A DNA stretch of 64,000 bases, from positions 372,001-436,000 of the forward strand of contig WHVA01000013.1 in NCBI GenBank assembly GCA_015179125.1. Reading direction: 5' to 3'. The notes beneath the pieces were generated by a model that was not told the DNA's origin, made no database searches, and worked only from the letters and a program-made list of their open reading frames with translations. Shown here piece by piece: positions 9,089-20,525 of the stretch (positions are counted from its first letter, which is position 1; each line of letters begins with the position of its first letter). The translations under genes were made by a program, and so were the position numbers. The DNA is from Gautieria morchelliformis. Its lineage: Eukaryota; Basidiomycota; Agaricomycetes; Gomphales; Gomphaceae.

Positions 9089-10044
9089 TGTCATGATTCG
9101 TTTATTCCATGAATCAGACATCCATATTCAGCGAACAAACATCCCCACTGTCGGACCTTCAAACACTTCGCTGAACCCCTTTCGCATTTGCTGATCCATC
9201 ATTCATGTCAGGACCCCGGCCCGTGGAGCCATTGTCAATCATAGAACCCATCACCCATGAAACTCCCACTCCATGAATGACTCTCATGCTCAGGATGCAT
9301 TCGGGAAGTGTCGGTTGCAGCCTCCATGCAGGTTAGGATCAATGGGCTTGATACCTCCACAGGACAGGACAGTAGGAGCTGCCAAGGTGTGGAATCTCTA
9401 TTAATCTTTCGAAAACCCCTCTTTCTTGTTGGAATTAGCTTCACTATGGGCACCACTCTATATAGTATGTTTCCCCTTTGTTTGTAACATGACTGTACAT
9501 CCTTTGTAATATTCCAAACACCCGGCCTCTTTCTCATTTTCCAGTAGCATACATGTATTCTCTATAAAAAGGGCTCACCTTGCATGTATGCTCCCTAGTT
9601 CAATTATCTTCCTTGTGCTTCACCTTGCTCACTTGTGAATGAACTCTTGAACTCAACCCTCCCCTCATGCCTCCACCTTTATCAAGGCCAGGAACATCAC
9701 TTGTGAGTTAACACCATCGATTCTCTTTACTCCAAACCCTTGGAATTACTCTGAGCCTGTTGGTGAAGGCCTCTCAAGCAGTGCCTTTGCCGACGAGGGG
9801 ATCATCTACCTCAGATAACCCTCCCTCATCACTTTGGACAATTTCACCAAGTGTTGAAAAGGCTTCGCTTCGACTGTAGACTTGGTGTTCATCTCTCGCA
9901 TACCCCCACATAGTACTAGTAGTAGTCTGGTACCATTTGCCAGCTACATAGTCAGTTTGCACAGGGACCCATTGGTTCGCTGCATTCAGGTGTCTCGAAT
10001 TCACTGACATCTGCTATTAAACCCTTAAAGAACCAATCCTGACA
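9089..10044 (+). repeat. Solo LTR (956 bp) with target-site duplication GCATG/GCGTG
   Basis: Begins TGTCATGATTCGTTTATTCC and ends CCAATCCTGACA, giving the inverted TGTCA...TGACA ends of an LTR retrotransposon. Flanking pentamers 9084-9088 GCATG and 10045-10049 GCGTG differ by one base, consistent with an aged 5-bp duplication. No internal region follows, so it is a solo LTR left by LTR-LTR recombination. The first 340 bp are closely related to 31123-31460; the terminal bases match the other LTR family in this window. It splits the LINE remnant. Confidence 0.8.
9563..9570 (+). promoter_or_regulatory. TATA box of the solo LTR
   Basis: TATAAAAA lies about two thirds of the way into the LTR, followed by GGGCTCACC and a pyrimidine-rich leader with TTCAATTATC that also occurs in the sister LTRs. 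The position fits an RNA polymerase II start at the U3/R boundary. No expression evidence. Confidence 0.5.
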
Positions 10045-10148
10045 GCGTGTTGTCTATATTGCTGCCTTCAACGCCATTGATGGTGTCTTTGAGATCCTCC
10101 ATCTCAGACCAGAAGCTGGTAGGGACCTTGTGTGCCACCACCTTGTAT
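10045..10148 (-). mobile_element. LINE ORF remnant, piece 2
   Basis: On the minus strand this reads KVVAHKVPTSFWSEMEDLKD. Joined across the copia target site (TGTAT at 10144-10148 and 16975-16979) it continues the reading frame of the LINE piece at 16975-17826 without a shift. It is bounded on the left by the solo LTR. The frame continuity before and after removal of the two insertions is the main support. Confidence 0.55.
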
Positions 10149-12098
10149 TGTTATGAAAAGGACTGCACGGTATTCCGTTACTCTCTCACCCGTTCCGAGC
10201 TGCTGGTTACTCACCATTCCTTTCCCATCACAAGCACACACTGTCCCATGAGCCACGCAGATCCACTGAGGCACGCACACGTGCACTGAGCCGAGTCAAG
10301 TTGAGTCAAGTCGAGTCGAGGAGTCACATGAGCCCATGCGTGATCACAGGCTTACAATGCAATATCTCAATCACGGATCAACCAGACGATCAATACCTAA
10401 TCATTTTTCTTTCTCCTCTGTACCTGACATGACCCTGTCTACTTTCATGCTCGTATCATGTCACTCCCACCATATGTACTCACAGGTAGTTTCCCCTTCC
10501 CGACCTACCCCCTTGTCATGATGCGTTTATTTCCCATACTCAGATGCTCTGTTCTCCCATTTCTCACTCCACCTTTGTGTTCGTTCCGATCACCCTTGCC
10601 ATGTTCGGCAACCGATCTTCGCTGTTCGCGCCATTTACCATAGCCACGCTGTCAAAGCACGATTGACGTCCTTGGACTGACTTGGCAGTCATCACTGGGC
10701 CTATCACCTCCTCTGCTCAACCCTCTTTTGATGGTGTTCCTATGATCGGATTGTCATGACTTGTGTATTTCCTGGACCTTGTTATCTCCATTTCCCCTTT
10801 CGCCACTCCTCCCCCGTGTTCGCTCGGCTTCGCCTTCCACTTCGACCACTCCTCCCCTATGTCATCTCCGCTCGCCCTTCCTTGCATTTCACCAAACAGC
10901 CATTCGCTGCTCGCATCATTCGCCAGCAGGCACACCATCAAATCACGATCGACATCCCTACCCGGCATAATGGCTCGTCAGTAGCTCCAACAGTTTCTTG
11001 ATCTAACCCCCTTTTAGTGTTCATATGAGCAGGGTGCATTCGCGGGACGTTCTACCCGTAGGTCGTGTGGGATCAACCCAGTAGATGAAGAACCTGTGCA
11101 GGGCGGTATATATGCGGGCCCCAAGACATGATTTTGTACATAGGTGCCTTCGCCACCTTCACTCTCCGTCGTTTCATGTTCTCCCTCTTCTCTCACTCTA
11201 TTGTATGTTTATTTCATCTATGTTGTATCACGACTGCGCACCCCTATCCAACCCTGACTCGTGACGGCCTCTTTCCTATTCGCTGATACCTTACGAGCAT
11301 TCGGTATAAGTAGTTTGCATTTCGCATGTATATTCCCCAGTTCAATTATCATATGTTGTCCATCTTGTGCAAACTTGACCTCGCTGCGATCATCGTCTTG
11401 AGCCTTCTCCTGGAGATTTCTATCTTCGACCAGAAGAGGACTTAGGCATCACTGGTGAGTTTTCATACTTCATCTTCGTTACCTTAGCCTTTGAACTATT
11501 TTCTGTGCTGACAGCGAAGGGCTCCGAAGGAGCACCTTTGCCGGCGAAGGGATTGTCGCTACTTAGACAGCCCTTCCGTGACACCTTGTACGTTACACCA
11601 TCAAGTGCCACGGGCTATTTCGCTATGACTGTAGATAGGGCGAGCTCCGCTCGGGCAGCCCTCTTATCTTGTGAACATTTATTGGTTCACCTATTCGCCG
11701 AACGGCATACCTATTTGCACAAGTTATTTGGGCATTCACTGTGTTCACTAATACATGATATTAACGCCTAAAAACCAATCTTGACACCCCTGATCGCTCC
11801 ACATCCATTACTGACCCTCGGCCCATCCTGTCTGACGCTCTTCTCGCCCATGCCCCCTCTGTCCCACCATCAATCTGCAATAGCTACATTTGTATAAAAA
11901 CAGAACCATACCTTCCAATTAAAATCACCTTCTTGCTGGTCATTTTCCCCACGCTCGAGTTCTTAGTGCATCAGTTCTCTCTATATCGCACCAGATCACT
12001 TCAGGATCTATTCCCTTAGCTACACATAGTAGTATTGTCCCTAGACACAGCTGAGACACACTTTCAACTACCTGCTTCATTACCCCATATTCTTTAGA
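10149..12098 (+). repeat. 5' LTR of the copia element, split by a nested LTR
   Basis: Left part 10149-10513 and right part 11792-12098 together match the 3' LTR 16319-16974, about 670 against 656 bp. Landmarks shared by both include GAGCTGCTGGTTACTCACC and GTATAAAAACAGAACC (a TATA-like box near 11893). The gap is exactly the inserted LTR plus its CCCCT duplication. Confidence 0.88.
10514..11786 (+). repeat. Nested solo LTR with two 5' modules and TSD CCCCT
   Basis: Inserted in the copia 5' LTR, with CCCCT at 10509-10513 and 11787-11791. It begins TGTCATGATGCG and ends CAATCTTGACA. A second copy of the terminal motif (TGTCATGACTTG) starts at 10752, so the first 238 bp are a duplicated 5' module in front of a standard 1035-bp LTR (10752-11786). 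The pentamer before 10752 does not match the right flank while the one before 10514 does, showing that the longer form is what integrated. Confidence 0.85.
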
Positions 12099-12122
12099 GA
12101 TTAAAAGTCCCACTACTCACCG

Positions 12123-13151
12123 ATGACTCAACCCACGACCACCACCATTGCGCACCCAAAACACAACATCCACAAGTTTCGGGACATCAAGCTGAAGCTC
12201 GGACGCGACAACTGGGTGTCGTGGAAAAGGGAGCTACTACCCACTGCAAGGGACAGAGGCTTGTATGTCAACATCACCAATACTGACGCACTCCCGAGTG
12301 ACACGAGCCCTAACATCACCACCGTCGGAATGATACCGCACATAGGGACCACACCACTCACCCAGCTCATAGACAAGTGGAACGACAGAAATAACCAGAT
12401 CCTGTTATGCGTATCACCTGACCTGCAGACCGTGATCGACAATACGGACATTGCCTCGGAAGCCTGGGTCATCCTAACAAAGAAATTCGAGTCCAAAGAT
12501 CCAAGTAAGATCAGTATAGTCAGGACGAAGTACGAAAACTACCACATGGTCAAGGGTCAGTCTGTCAACAAGTACCTCACAACCATGAAGGACTTCTGAA
12601 ACCAACTGGGACAAATGGGTGAGATCATAGCCGATTTGACTCACGCAGCCATGATCCTCAGGAACGTACCTGAGTCCTGGAGGCCAATCGCCCAAATCAT
12701 CCGCATGATTATGCGCAACCCTGACGACATTGAGGAACACCTCGAGGCCCATGAGGTGAACCTCAATGCCGTCGAGATTTCCAGTCAGGCCGCCACTGTG
12801 TTCATCGCAAGGGCGGTGTGCCCTGTCCCCTACAGGCCCAACTTACCGAGTGTCCTGCAGAACCGACAGTTTACTGCAGCGCAGAACGTGCCTCGAGCCA
12901 ACCAGAGGCCATTCTACCACTGCAATTACTGCGGAAAAGAGGGGCACAGCGCTTCCAGGTGTTTTGCGCCAGGGGGCGGTTTAGCTGGGCAATCACCTTG
13001 GAAGCCTCTCCAAGGCCAATCTCCTTCCGCTCCCACCATCAGACCTCATAATAACTCACCTTTCGTTTCCCCTCAGCAACCCAACCAAGCGACGAACCCA
13101 AAGCTGAACGACTCAGCTCGTCTCATGGGCCAGAGCGGGACATCACCATGA
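12123..13151 (+). pseudogene. copia gag with zinc knuckle, one in-frame stop
   Basis: From ATG at 12123, 24 bp after the LTR. The N-terminal part (FRDIKLKLGRDNWVSWKREL) is the typical copia capsid start. A TGA at 12597-12599 interrupts a frame that resumes at 12615 (GEIIADLTHAAMILRNVPES). A CCHC zinc knuckle, CNYCGKEGHSASRCF, lies near 12920-12965, then a Pro/Gln/Ser-rich tail. The product would form the virus-like particle core and bind element RNA. The stop means this copy cannot make full-length Gag. Confidence 0.85.
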
Positions 13152-14180
13152 TGGCAAAGATTACAGAGGTGCCAGAGGAGATGAGTCAAACAGTCGTCCT
13201 GTCAACAGTGACCACAGTGCTATCCACGATCAAGAACAAGGTGCATACCTGGCTGATAGACTCGGCCACGTCCAGTCATCTCTGTGGGAACACTGATCTG
13301 TTTGACCACCTTTACACAGTCACGCGGATATCAATTGAGACAGCCAGCGGGGAGGCATTCATTGCCAACCAGAGAGGGACGATACACATCACCCTCTGCT
13401 CCGATGTGTCATCCCAACTTCCCCATCTCCCGATAACGCTCCTTGATATCATCTACATGCCAAAGCTTGACGCGAACCTTCTATCAGTTGGACAAATGAC
13501 CACTGCCAACATTGATGTTATATTTAGCAAGCACCACTCCTCGCTTTCAGTGGACAACAAGATCCTCGCTCACGGTCCAAAGATCAGTAATTTATTTACT
13601 TACACTGCTCTTGCCACTCCCAAAACCACAGTCAAAACCACAGTTGAGACAGTGAGGTACTCAAACGACCCACCTGAAATCAAGCTATGGCACCACCGCC
13701 TTGCACATACTACGATTGAGAGATGATCAGAATGAGGATGGCGAACAGGTTCATACCGTACATCAAGGCAGACCTCATGATGCAGCATGAGAACTGCCCA
13801 TTCAGGAAGCAGACCAGGGCCCCGTTCAGACGCGTGGAGGATCTCCCATCAGCCATCGGAGACGTCATAGTCTTGGACCTCTGCGGCCCCTTCGAAGCAT
13901 CGATCGGGGGCTATAAATACTTCATCACCTGGATCGACTTGAAGTCCAGATACACAAGTATTGATTTCCTAAAGAATAAAGAGTGCGTGACCATCACGGA
14001 GTCATTCTGACTCTACCTGGCATGGATCATGAGGCAGAAGAGGGCAGAAGAGAAAAGAGTTAGGATGGATAACGGGGGAGAATATACGGGGCAAAAGTTC
14101 AAAACATATGCAGTGAGCTTGGAATTATCTGCGAAACAACCTCACCATACACCCCAGAGCACAATGGGATTGCCGAACGA
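13148..14180 (+). pseudogene. copia protease and integrase region
   Basis: The frame starting ATG at 13148 contains the aspartic protease motif WLIDSATSSHLCG (DSA rather than the common DSG/DTG) near 13250 and the pre-integrase HH motif LWHHRLAHTTIER near 13690. A stop or shift at 13726 leads to a second frame with integrase pieces CGPFEASIGGYKYF (first Asp in VLDLCGPF), MDNGGEYTG near 14070 and TPEHNGIAERYS near 14160 (third acidic residue). Stops at 13726 and 14010 and further shifts inactivate it. Confidence 0.82.
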
Positions 14181-14189
14181 TATAGTGTG

Positions 14190-14597
14190 AGATGCTCAAA
14201 ACTGACCACTCGGTCATAGGCGCGACGCAGATTGTATCTCGTCCTTGGATATTTAACTTAGTCACTCCAAAAGTGGTGGAATTGAGTGTGATTGAGCTTA
14301 GCTAGAAGTGTATCTCGTTACTTTTTCAAAATTCCAATGTTTACCCAATGAACCCCCCTCAAAATTTGGACTTTGAGCGGAGATGTCGGAGTTTGGTATT
14401 AGCTGAGTTAGCCGAGCTTGCCGGTCACCGGCAATCATGGAGTGACACCATCATGTTGCTCCTGCAGCACATAATAATAGTGTAAAATATATACAAATTG
14501 TTTGTTTAGACAGGATTGTCTAATATTGCAAGGCTCATCATGAACCTGGGCCCACATTGGCAGTGGGATCTGATTTTTTTCATCACAAACTGCAGGT
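14190..14597. other. Gap in copia pol with unrelated non-coding sequence
   Basis: The integrase C-terminal half is missing here. In its place are about 400 bp with many stops, a GCCGGTCACCGGC palindrome near 14420 and AT-rich stretches. Neither clear terminal inverted repeats nor target duplications were found, so it may be a deletion scar with filler or a decayed small insertion. Confidence 0.4.
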
Positions 14598-16203
14598 GTG
14601 GGAGAAGCCACAGCAGTGAAAGACTTCGAGAGAGGGCCATGGCTTGACCCAGGGAACACGTTGTACGGAAGAGGAAAGCGCCATCAAGCCCTGATTGCGG
14701 AAGTCGCAGTACTGGCACACGGGATGACGACACTCGAAGACACAGAGTCAGCATTCATGACCCTAGCTGAAGATGAGCCTGACCAGTATCAAGATGCTAT
14801 GAACTCACCTGATGCAGAAAAGTGCAAGGAAGCGTGCAAGCAAGAGTACGAGACCCTGATGGGATACCACACGTGGACCCTCATCCAGAGACCGCTGAAC
14901 ACGAACATCGTCGGAAGTCGATGGACGTTCAGAGTCAAAAGGGACAATCTAGGACAGCTCAACAAGCATAATGCCAGAGTAGTTGCTCAGGGATTCTCAC
15001 AGGTGCCCGGACTCGACTACAACGAAATTTACTCCCCCACCATCTGACTCACTTCCATCAGACTAATCCTAGCGCTTGCGTGCCGATACGGACTAGAGCT
15101 TCAACAAGTCGACGTTAAGGGGGCATACCTGAATGGAAAGCTGGAGGATGAGGTGTATATGAGGCAGCCAGAGGGATTTGTGCAGGAGAGAAGCGAAGGA
15201 AAGGTGTGTAAGCTGAATAAGGGGGTCTACGGACTAAAACAGTCAGGACGCATGTGGCACAACACTGAGAACTGAGATCGAGAAGATAGGGTTCAGAGCG
15301 GGGGAGGCCGACACCACAGTCTTCTTTCGATTCGGAGACAGCGGCTCCATCAAGATAGCAGGCTGGTACATCGACGACGGCCTTCTCGTGGCCAATTCCA
15401 CACAGTCCATGGACCGGATGGTGACGGACATAAAGGGGAGCTTCAATATCCAAGACCTTGGAGAACCAGAACATCTCCTTGGCATCAGGATAAGCAGAAA
15501 CAAATCATTGAGTACTATTCATATATCTCAACCGTCATTTGTCTCTACTATCACAAAAAGGTTCGACATCTCCCCCGGTCGACCTATCACATCACCCATG
15601 GACTCGTCACTCCATCTCAGAGCGGCCACTAACACCGATGGTACACTTGACATCCCGTATGCTTCCCTCATCGGCAGCTTGAACTACTGCGCCATCGTGA
15701 CCAACAAGTGCTCACAGTTCATCTCCAGACCGACACTCCAGCACTGGGAGGCTGCGAAGTGAGTCATACACTACCTGCTACACACAAAGGAGTACGGGAT
15801 ATTGTACAGGGCAGAGCGTGATGGAGTTGAAGGGTATGCTCACAACCTGGCTGGTTTTACAGATGCAGACTTCGCAGGTGATGTTAATGACCGCAAGTCC
15901 ATGACAGGCTGGGTATTCACATTTAGTGGCTCCCCACTCTCATGGGCATCCAAGAAACAGCATTCTGTGTCAAGATCATCGATGGAATCCAAGCTCATCG
16001 CCGGATCATTTGCATCGGTCAAGGGAATATGGCTGATACACCTAGGGAAGGACTTTCACCATATATTCACTCCCATTCCACTCTTCACAGATAACCAGTC
16101 TTTCCTCTTATTCTCAAAGAACGACATCAGCAGCAACCGGACCAAACACATCGACATGCACTACCACTATACGGTCGACCAAATCGACACCGGAAACATT
16201 TGA
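14598..16203 (+). pseudogene. copia reverse transcriptase and RNase H
   Basis: The RT begins with GYHTWTLIQRPLNTNIVGSR and RVVAQGFSQVPGLDYNEIYSPT, then LQQVDVKGAYLNGKLEDEVY, KLNKGVYGLKQSGRMW and the active site YIDDGLLVAN (YxDD) near 15370. RNase H is marked by FTDADFAGDVNDRKSMTGW near 15860 and SRSSMESKLIAGS near 15975. Stops at 15045-15047 and near 15275, 15762 and 16203, plus a shift between 15240 and 15390, disrupt it. Copia order is confirmed because RT follows integrase. Confidence 0.87.
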
Positions 16204-16318
16204 CTACAGTACATCCCCAGCTCCGAAAACCCAGCAGATATACTCACAAAGCCGCTCTCACTGTGCAAGCACATCCATCTCCTTGACCTACTCGGAGTAT
16301 GTCGTGCTTGAGGGGGCG

Positions 16319-16974
16319 TGTTATGAAAAGGACCGCATGGTATTCCATTACTCTCTCACACATTCCGAGCTGCTGGTTACTCACCATTCCTTTCCCATCA
16401 CGAGCACACACTGTCCCACGAGCCATGCAGATCCACTGAGGCACGCACACGTGCACTGAGCCGAGTCGAGTCCAGTCATCACATGAGCCCATGTGTGATC
16501 ACAGGCTCACAACACTGTATCTCAATCGTGGATCAACCAGATGATCGAGACCTAATCATTTTTCTTTCCCCTCTGTACCTGACATGACCCTGTCTACTTT
16601 AATGATCATATCATGTCACTCCACCATATGTACTCGCAGGTAGTTTCCCCTTCCCAACCTACCACTTGATCGCTCCACATCCATTACTGACCCTCAGCCC
16701 ATCCTGTCTGACGCTCTTCTCACCCATACCCCCTGTATCCCACCATCAATCCACGATAGCTACATTTGTATAAAAACAGAACCATACCTTCCAATTAAAA
16801 TCACCTTCTTGCTGGTCATTTTCCCCACACTCGATTTCTTAGCGCATCCATTCTCTCTGTATCACACCAGATCACTTCAGGATCTATTCCCTTAGCTACA
16901 CATAGTAGTATTTTCCCTAGACACAGCCGAGACACACTTTCAACTACCTGCTTCATTACCCCATATTCTTTAGA
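16319..16974 (+). repeat. 3' LTR of the copia element
   Basis: Starts TGTTATGAAAAGGACCGC directly after AGGGGGCG (polypurine tract) and ends TTCTTTAGA before the TGTAT duplication. Uninterrupted, 656 bp, and alignable with the split 5' LTR apart from scattered substitutions. Confidence 0.9.
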
Positions 16975-17826
16975 TGTATGAGCACTGAGGGGTGGTGGCT
17001 GCAGGGTCAATTTCCTTGACCCATTTGTCTGCATGCGATCAGGCCTTGTTGGCATCTTCGGTGGTTTTGAAGGTGAGCATGATGTTGCTGGCAGTGGATT
17101 TGGTGATGCCACATAGTGAAAGCAGCGTTGGCAGTGCAGCATCTGGATGTCTTTCAAAGTAGTTAGTAATAATGCCATTACAGTACCTTGTGGTGACAGC
17201 TGGCTCCCATCTGAGAATGTGGGAGTCCTAGGTGATGTGCTTCATAGATAGGAAAATCTGTTTTTTTTTTGCTGAAGACCAGCAATCATCTTCTGCTTCT
17301 GCAGAGCCACTTGACTTGAAGCTTCCCTGAGACCACGTTTGGCAGCAGCGGCATATGAGGTCCCACTCAAGGCCGGGAGGGACTGCCCATGACCGGTAGC
17401 TACTGCCTCCTTGATATCACAGACCGCCTTCTGCAGGTCATTGTTTGTTGCCAGTCTGTTCGCCCTGTATAGGAGGGAGGCCTCCTGCAGCAGCTTTGTG
17501 ATTTCAATAAGCTGGGTGGCGCCTTCTTTGCCCAGGTTCCACAATGTTCCATGCTTGAAGCCTCTGAAGGATTTGAGGGCAGTGGCAAGAGCTGAGATGT
17601 CAGCTTTATTACCTTCATTAATCCCCTTGGTGTCCAATATGGCAACAGGATCACCAGGGTCTAGAATCGGTGTAGGTGAGCAGGCGGTTCTGATTTGGGG
17701 GATGACCTGGTCGGGCACCAGTGTCGCCAGTCCCTGCGATTGTAGGATGCCGGGTGGGTTGGGAAGGGCTGGCATGAGAGGGGGAGTGTGCAGGTGTATC
17801 CACAAGTATTCAGAAAGAGGAAACAC
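16975..17826 (-). pseudogene. LINE (Tad-like) ORF1-type protein, piece 1
   Basis: Minus-strand coding sequence. The N-terminal part (17826 to 17242) includes LATALKSFRGFKHGTLWNLG, EITKLLQEASLLYRANR and SGTSYAAAAKRGLREAS, a style I associate with the first ORF of fungal non-LTR elements. The second part (17178 to 16975) includes DIQMLHCQRCFHYVASPNPL in one frame and a better-looking frame with NYFERHPDAALPTLLSLCG. It then runs in frame through the copia target site into 10148-10045. Frame changes between the parts indicate decay. No endonuclease or reverse transcriptase of a LINE was found, so the element is truncated. The superfamily call is tentative. Confidence 0.45.
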
Positions 17827-18239
17827 TTAGCTGTCTTGGGCCTATACACAAGTCTGAAGGACTGAACAGTGCCTTAGACCATGGTAAAGTAAGTTGAGGT
17901 GGTGGTGTGGGTCCCTTATTTTAAGGAATAAAAGGAGAACCTCAATTCTTTTTAGGAGAACCATATAGTATTTATATGTTTTAAAATGCTTTCCTAGGAA
18001 GTCAATCAAAAAGGCCATGTGATACAACACAAAGAGTATTAATAACAATAGTGTAAACAACCTATTTATATTGTACCTTAGCTAATGCCAGTGGGTCCCT
18101 ATGGACCCACTGTATAGTTCATGCGTGGGAACTGTCCAGTGGTTCCTGTGTGGGAACCGTTGCTAATGAAAATCCTCATGAAAAAAGGATTAAAATCGCT
18201 TTAAAACCCTGTTTTACCAGCTGATAGTAGCTAATACAC
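17827..18239. other. Non-coding spacer with a gypsy LTR fragment in inverse orientation
   Basis: AT-rich and gene-free. 18085-18165 contains CCAGTGGGTCCCTATGGACC and GGGAACTGTCCAGTGGTTCC, which match the reverse complement of part of the 215-bp gypsy LTR next door. It is therefore an older fragment of the same LTR family lying beside the complete element. Confidence 0.5.
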
Positions 18240-18450
18240 TGTAAAGGATGTCGATCTTATGCCTTGTATCACAAGGGCACAGCAGAACTTGACCAATATG
18301 TGGTATTCTGAATGCTACGTAGTGACAGTGTAAGGGATGCAATGGGAACTGCTGGCCGGTTCCCACGCATAAACTATACAGTGGGTCCCTAAGGGGCCCA
18401 CTGGGATTATGTAATAACTATTGTACATGTAGATACACAGGTTATTTACA
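18240..18450 (-). repeat. 3' LTR of the gypsy element (211 bp)
   Basis: Plus-strand ends TGTAAAGGATG and GGTTATTTACA form an imperfect inverted pair. It contains the palindromic block GTGGGTCCCTAAGGGGCCCAC near 18380. Adjacent to the polypurine tract on its right. Confidence 0.92.
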
Positions 18451-18486
18451 CCCTCCCCCTCAATAGATAACTATAGGGGTTGACTA

Positions 18487-20415
18487 TTACTCATAGAGGT
18501 TGTCCATGAGAGAGTCCTCTAGAGTGGCCGATACGATGACGTCGTCGTCGTACGGGGCCGGAGGAGCACGTGACTCCTCCGGGGGCACCTCCGCGTCGTC
18601 GGTGGTGATCGGGTGATGCTGGTCAGCCTCACCACTCGCGGCGGTCTCCGCTGGGGCGCTGGGACCCGTGTCCTCGCGGAGCATGGCCTCAACGGCTGGG
18701 TCCTCTGTTTGAGGAGGGGGCCGGAAGCGCGCCAGCTCTTGGTCGAGCTGGGCATGAGTGAGGGGTCGCGGCACTGCGGCCCTCATGTGGCTGGTCTCGA
18801 TGACCTTTTGTTGGCCCTCATGGGCGGCGGCGCTGAATGCTGCGCTGGTGATGCTGCGCTGAACGTAATGTTAAATGCGCGCTGCTCGCTCGCGAGTGGG
18901 ATGTCGGGGCCGGCTCGGCCCTCCACGGGGAACGAGCCCATGATTGAGAGCCGCAGGGTGGTGCTCTGAGGCGTCAGCACTTCCCTGGCGTCGACGAGGT
19001 TCGACCATTGGTCCGTCGAGCCGAAGAGGTCAAGTAGCCTCGCCCTTAGCGGTGATGCGACCCCTTTGACCCGGGGTGCAAGGGCCTTCAACCACATCCA
19101 GACGTCCATGTCGTCTAGGTTGAAGGTGCCATCCGCGTTGTCATGGATGGCGGAGGGGATTCCTTCAGGGTTGTGTATCCAACCCTTCAGGATGGCCGCG
19201 ATATCGTGCGGGGTACCGCCTGCTATCACGAGACAATCCCTTTTGGGATTGCGAGCGCGTTGTTCGCGCTCGATGCGTTTGAATACGCCGATCATCTCGT
19301 GCGTACACGTGATCTGCGGCGTTTCTTTTGCCCGCGCTATGAGTTCGACGAAGTGGGGTTCGTCGAGCGGGCAGATGTCGTACCATTGGGTACGACGTTG
19401 TTGGGCCTTTCCTACTGGTCGTGGTAGGAGGCCCGTCTCGGAGATCGGTGGATCTCCGAGTGGGATGAGCCTTCCCTCCCCCGGGTATGGAGGATGAACA
19501 GACTCAACTGTCCCCGCCGGCGGAGGTAGGGCCATGCCAGGCCCGATGTACTGGGCCTCGACCTGTGCTATCCGCCGCTGAAGGGCGGGGTCGTGGATGG
19601 TGTGCGACGATGACGCCGCTAGGTAAGTGCTGATTGCGCTTTCCTTCGCAATGGCTAGGCCATTGACGGTGTGGACGGAGCCGCGCAATTTCTTGCGCTT
19701 CTTCTTTGGCTGCTCTGCCAGCCGCTGTGCCCGTTCAGGGTCGTACGTCTTCCAGACAGACGAGTCAGACTCCCATCCATCTAGGACGCTGTACGCAGAG
19801 TCGGAAGGTGCGCTCTGCCCTTCCGTTGTTGTCGTGGTCGGCGTTGGCGCCGACAATCGGGATGCGAGCCCCGATGTTGCGCGCGCCGGCAACGGCGCCG
19901 TCGCGCGAGGTGAAGACGGCCCGGCCACTGGGTCTGTGGCTGGGTCATGTCGCAGACTTTTCGAGGCAGCGTGGACCAGGGTAACCTGGAGCTGGGCTGC
20001 ACTCAGCTGCTGCTCCAGCTCCTTGATCCTGGCGCGCTCGGTTACGAGCGCGTCGTCGCGGTCCTGACCGCGCGTTCTAGCTCCTTGACCTCTTTTTTGA
20101 GGTCGTGGACTTCCCGGAGGGGCTCCTCCCATGCGTCACGTGCGATGCCCCGTGGGAGCCACCCCCAGGCAGCATCGATGGCGTCGCCGTGTCCTCATCC
20201 CGCAATTTGACCTTGCGGGTGCCGGTCGCGGCCCTAAGGTGCATGGCGTAGTCCGCGCACGTCGTGCAATCGTCCGGGTGGACGATGGCGAGGGGTCCTC
20301 CCATCCCACGATAGTCCAGTGCTCCTGGTCTATCGGAGCACGGAGAATGTCCGCGGCCCCTTGTCTCGGGGCCGTTGTTCGGTTGTGGACGTTGACGGGT
20401 CAATGTCCATCCCAT
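18487..20415 (-). pseudogene. Third ORF of the gypsy element, downstream of pol, function unknown
   Basis: Begins ATG at 20415, 110 bp after the chromodomain ORF, in the sense direction where an env-like gene would sit, and ends at 18487. It is spread over three frames: 20415-20077 with a C-x2-C site in HPDDCTTCADYAMHL, 20132-18783 (449 aa), and 18786-18487 with an acidic C-terminus. The junction near 20100 breaks an evident coiled coil (LKKEVKELE in one frame, ERARIKELEQQLSAAQLQ in the next). The middle carries a basic KKKRKKLRG stretch (possible nuclear localisation signal) and a globular region with DDMDVWMWLKALAPRV. No signal peptide or membrane segment is seen, so it is not a conventional envelope protein. 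Family not recognised. Confidence 0.6.
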
Positions 20416-20525
20416 CTTTGGGGGGCATCATCTTCGTGGGTAGATGATGGTGGTGGTTGCTTCCAAGAAGCGATGCGCCCTGGAAAGATCCGAGGTGAAA
20501 ATTTAACCGTGCCGTGGCCGGCGCG

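Larger units (their letters stand above)
10149..16974 (+). mobile_element. Ty1/copia retrotransposon with TSD TGTAT, coding-defective
   Basis: Two LTRs (10149-12098, interrupted, and 16319-16974) flank gag, protease, integrase, reverse transcriptase and RNase H in copia order. Target duplications TGTAT lie at 10144-10148 and 16975-16979. A purine-rich tract (GAGGGGGCG) precedes the 3' LTR. The LTRs begin TGTTATGAAAAGGA and end TTCTTTAGA, an unusual TG...GA pair rather than TG...CA. Multiple stops and frameshifts plus visible LTR-LTR differences mark it as old. The 5' LTR was later hit by another element (10514-11786). Confidence 0.9.

Noticed and set aside
17842-18060. 72-aa hydrophobic minus-strand ORF
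   Set aside because: AT-rich spacer, no conserved start, no family.
19066-20067. Plus-strand ORFs across the gypsy third ORF
   Set aside because: Shadows of a coding strand with a clear coiled coil and C-terminal continuity.
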